This document shows positions 4,394-6,197 of a stretch of 6,197 bases of DNA, one piece after another. Position 1 is the first letter of the stretch. Each line of letters starts with the position of its first letter. Origin of the DNA: Desulfovibrio sp. (GTDB lineage: Bacteria > Desulfobacterota > Desulfovibrionia > Desulfovibrionales > Desulfovibrionaceae); the NCBI GenBank assembly GCA_009773975.1, contig VSMX01000133.1, positions 1 through 6,197 on the forward strand, given 5' to 3'. The notes under the pieces are model-generated. The model saw only the letters and a program-made list of their open reading frames with translations. It ran no database searches and was not told the origin of the DNA. The translations under genes and the position numbers were made by a program.

Positions 4394-6197
4394 ATGGCTA
4401 CTTTTGTACTGGAGATAGGAAGTGAAGAACTGCCTGCGAGATTTTTAAAAAGTGAACAGGCGGAATTAAAGAAAAAGTTTTCGGAAGCCCTTGAAACAAA
4501 TTCATTAGAATATGATAAAATATTTTCTTATGCAACACCAAGAAGAGCTGTTGTACTTATAAAGGGCCTGAAACCATTTCAGACAGAAAAAGTTACTGTT
4601 ATACAGGGTCCAGCCAAAAAAATTGCCTTTAATGAAAATGGTGAACCAGGCAGGGCTTTACAAGGCTTTCTCGCCTCCAACGATGCAGCCATCTCGGATA
4701 TTTTCATCACATCCACAGAAAAAGGGGAATATGTAGTTCTGCGCAAAACAATTGGTGGAAAAAGTGCGGGCGAGATACTGGCAGATATTTGCCATCAAAT
4801 TATTGCAAGCATTCCATTTGCCAAAAGTATGCGTTGGGGAGATCATCATTTTCTTTACGCAAGGCCTATCCGCTGGATTGTTGCGCTTCTGGATAACGAA
4901 ATTATACCTTTTTCTCTTGAACATCTTTCATCCGGAAGAGAAACATATGGGCATCGTGTTCATGGTGCAGGTCCATTTTCCATTTCAAATGCGGAAGATT
5001 TCGAAAAAACGATTTCCGATTCCTGTAAAGTAATCCTGGATCCCTCAACCAGACGCGATATAATCGTCAACAAGGGTAATGAAGAAGCCGAGAAGCACCA
5101 GGGAAAAGTCATCTGGATAGATTCTTTGCTTGATGAGGTAGAGGGTTTGGTAGAAACTCCTGTGCCAATTTTAGGCGAATTTGATAAAAAATTCCTTGAA
5201 TTGCCACGCGAGGTTTTGCTGACCAGTATGCAAAGCCATCAAAAAAGTTTCGGTCTTGAAGATGCGCAAAGAAATCTTTTGCCATATTTTCTCACAGTTA
5301 TTAATATTATCCCTCAAGATTTGGACAGCATAAAACATGGTTGGGAAAAGGTGCTTCGTGCCAGGCTTGAAGATGCCAGATTTTTCTGGAACGAAGATTT
5401 GAAAACCGGTTTTGAGAATTGGCTGGCCAAACTTGAAAAGGTTATTTTTATTGGTTCCCTTGGCAGCATGGCAGAAAAAAAATTGCGTCTTGAGGAACTT
5501 TGTGCATGGATTGCAGATGAACTCCATCTGGATCAAACAGAAAAAAACAATGTTGTAAGGGCTGCATATCTTTCCAAAGCTGATCTTGTCAGCGGCATGG
5601 TAGGTGAATTTGATACACTGCAAGGCATTATGGGTGGCATCTATGCAGAAAAACTTGGAGAGAACAAAATAGTTGCAGAAGCCATAAAAGAACAATACTT
5701 GCCGCTCGGACCGGATTCGCCATTACCCCAAAGCAAGACCGGGGCGATTTTGGCTATCGCTGATAAAGCGGATACTATTGCCGGATGCTTCGGATTGAAC
5801 AAGATTCCCACAGGTGCCGCTGATCCTAATGGTTTGCGCAGATGTGCCCTGGGAATAATACGAATTATTATCGCATTTAATTTCAATGTATCGTTGCAAG
5901 AGTTATTTAAAAATGCATATATATTTTATGGTTCCAAAGATTGGAAATTGGATCTCGATGAACGACAAGCAAAAATAATTGCTTTTTTTAAAGGACGTTT
6001 ACGCAATTATTTTCAAGGCAAAGGCTACAATACTGTTTTAATTGATGCTGTTCTTGAAGCAGGTATTGATAATATTTCAGATTGCGCAAAACGGCTGGAG
6101 GCGATTTCTGCTTTCCAAAAATCCACAGCGTGGCTTCCGACCATGCAAGCCATGAAAAGGATAGATAATATTCTTCATAAATATGAAGCTTCAATTC
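4394..6197 (+). CDS. glyS: Glycyl-tRNA synthetase beta subunit, 3'-truncated by the window edge
   Basis: GlyS is the tRNA-binding partner of GlyQ. The frame is open from the ATG at 4394 to the window edge: 601 codons without a stop. E. coli GlyS has 689 residues, so about 90-100 residues, including most of the C-terminal anticodon-binding (DALR) domain, lie outside. Visible marks are LEIGSEELPAR (6-16), TPRR (48-51), the segment GWEKVLRARLEDARFFW starting at 316, and the HD-like region with SKADLVSGMVGEFD (394-407), LPLGP (436-440), ADKAD (456-460) and DPNGLRR (477-483). Many bacteria have GNE where this protein has GWE (316-318); I recall GWE in Desulfovibrio relatives, so it is probably lineage-specific. 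GAGG at 4385-4388, inside the end of glyQ, precedes the ATG by 5 bases, so the two genes are likely translationally coupled. Confidence 0.95.
   Translation, partial: MATFVLEIGSEELPARFLKSEQAELKKKFSEALETNSLEYDKIFSYATPRRAVVLIKGLKPFQTEKVTVIQGPAKKIAFNENGEPGRALQGFLASNDAAISDIFITSTEKGEYVVLRKTIGGKSAGEILADICHQIIASIPFAKSMRWGDHHFLYARPIRWIVALLDNEIIPFSLEHLSSGRETYGHRVHGAGPFSISNAEDFEKTISDSCKVILDPSTRRDIIVNKGNEEAEKHQGKVIWIDSLLDEVEGLVETPVPILGEFDKKFLELPREVLLTSMQSHQKSFGLEDAQRNLLPYFLTVINIIPQDLDSIKHGWEKVLRARLEDARFFWNEDLKTGFENWLAKLEKVIFIGSLGSMAEKKLRLEELCAWIADELHLDQTEKNNVVRAAYLSKADLVSGMVGEFDTLQGIMGGIYAEKLGENKIVAEAIKEQYLPLGPDSPLPQSKTGAILAIADKADTIAGCFGLNKIPTGAADPNGLRRCALGIIRIIIAFNFNVSLQELFKNAYIFYGSKDWKLDLDERQAKIIAFFKGRLRNYFQGKGYNTVLIDAVLEAGIDNISDCAKRLEAISAFQKSTAWLPTMQAMKRIDNILHKYEASI

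Noticed and set aside
5171..5695. 174-codon minus-strand open frame opposite glyS
   Set aside because: The + strand here is continuous GlyS with family motifs on both sides. The antisense protein is Phe/Cys/Lys-rich with no family resemblance.
1..6197. A novel defence system, mobile element, CRISPR array or biosynthetic cluster
   Set aside because: Every long reading frame on the coding strand is accounted for by recognised housekeeping families. No regularly spaced repeats, transposase or integrase motifs, or tRNA genes were seen.

Overview
This window reads as an ordinary stretch of a Gram-negative bacterial chromosome with every gene on the + strand. The gene content, and the wording of the glycyl-tRNA synthetase proteins (for example MYFQDIILTLQ at the GlyQ start and GWEKVLRARLEDARFFW in GlyS), fit a Desulfovibrio-like deltaproteobacterium (Desulfovibrionota). 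This placement rests on remembered family sequences, not on a search. Base composition looks moderate to low in GC: about 40% by eye overall, and clearly lower in the first gene. That would be low for free-living Desulfovibrio and might suggest a host-associated or low-GC member, which is inference.

Layout. (1) Positions 1-656 hold the 3' part of a SurA/PpiC-like periplasmic folding-factor gene whose 5' end lies outside the window. (2) Positions 657-821 are a 165-base AT-rich gap with the best promoter candidate in the window (698-726). (3) Positions 822-4391 carry four closely packed complete genes: a SurA-type parvulin chaperone with a signal peptide, a RodZ-like membrane protein (N-terminal helix-turn-helix, one membrane segment, C-terminal DUF4115-like domain), the recombination mediator RecO, and the glycyl-tRNA synthetase alpha subunit. 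(4) From 4394 to the window edge runs the glycyl-tRNA synthetase beta subunit, open for 601 codons and cut off before its C-terminal end.

Gaps inside the block are 11 bases (surA-rodZ), a 1-base overlap (rodZ-recO), about 30 bases (recO-glyQ) and 2 bases (glyQ-glyS), so it is probably one operon, perhaps with a second weak promoter ahead of glyQ. The genes link envelope protein folding, cell-shape control, DNA repair and tRNA charging. They share transcription rather than one pathway, except that GlyQ and GlyS form one enzyme and the first two genes are related folding factors.

I found no mobile element, CRISPR array, tRNA, rRNA, phage gene or defence system. The most unusual signals are two strong inverted repeats. 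One is a perfect 13-base-pair hairpin with a 3-base loop inside the start of recO (2832-2860). The other is an 11-base-pair hairpin that contains the surA stop codon and abuts the rodZ ribosome binding site (1740-1764). recO also has no visible ribosome binding site and starts on the rodZ stop codon. Together these suggest RNA-level control of relative expression within the operon, which is inference.
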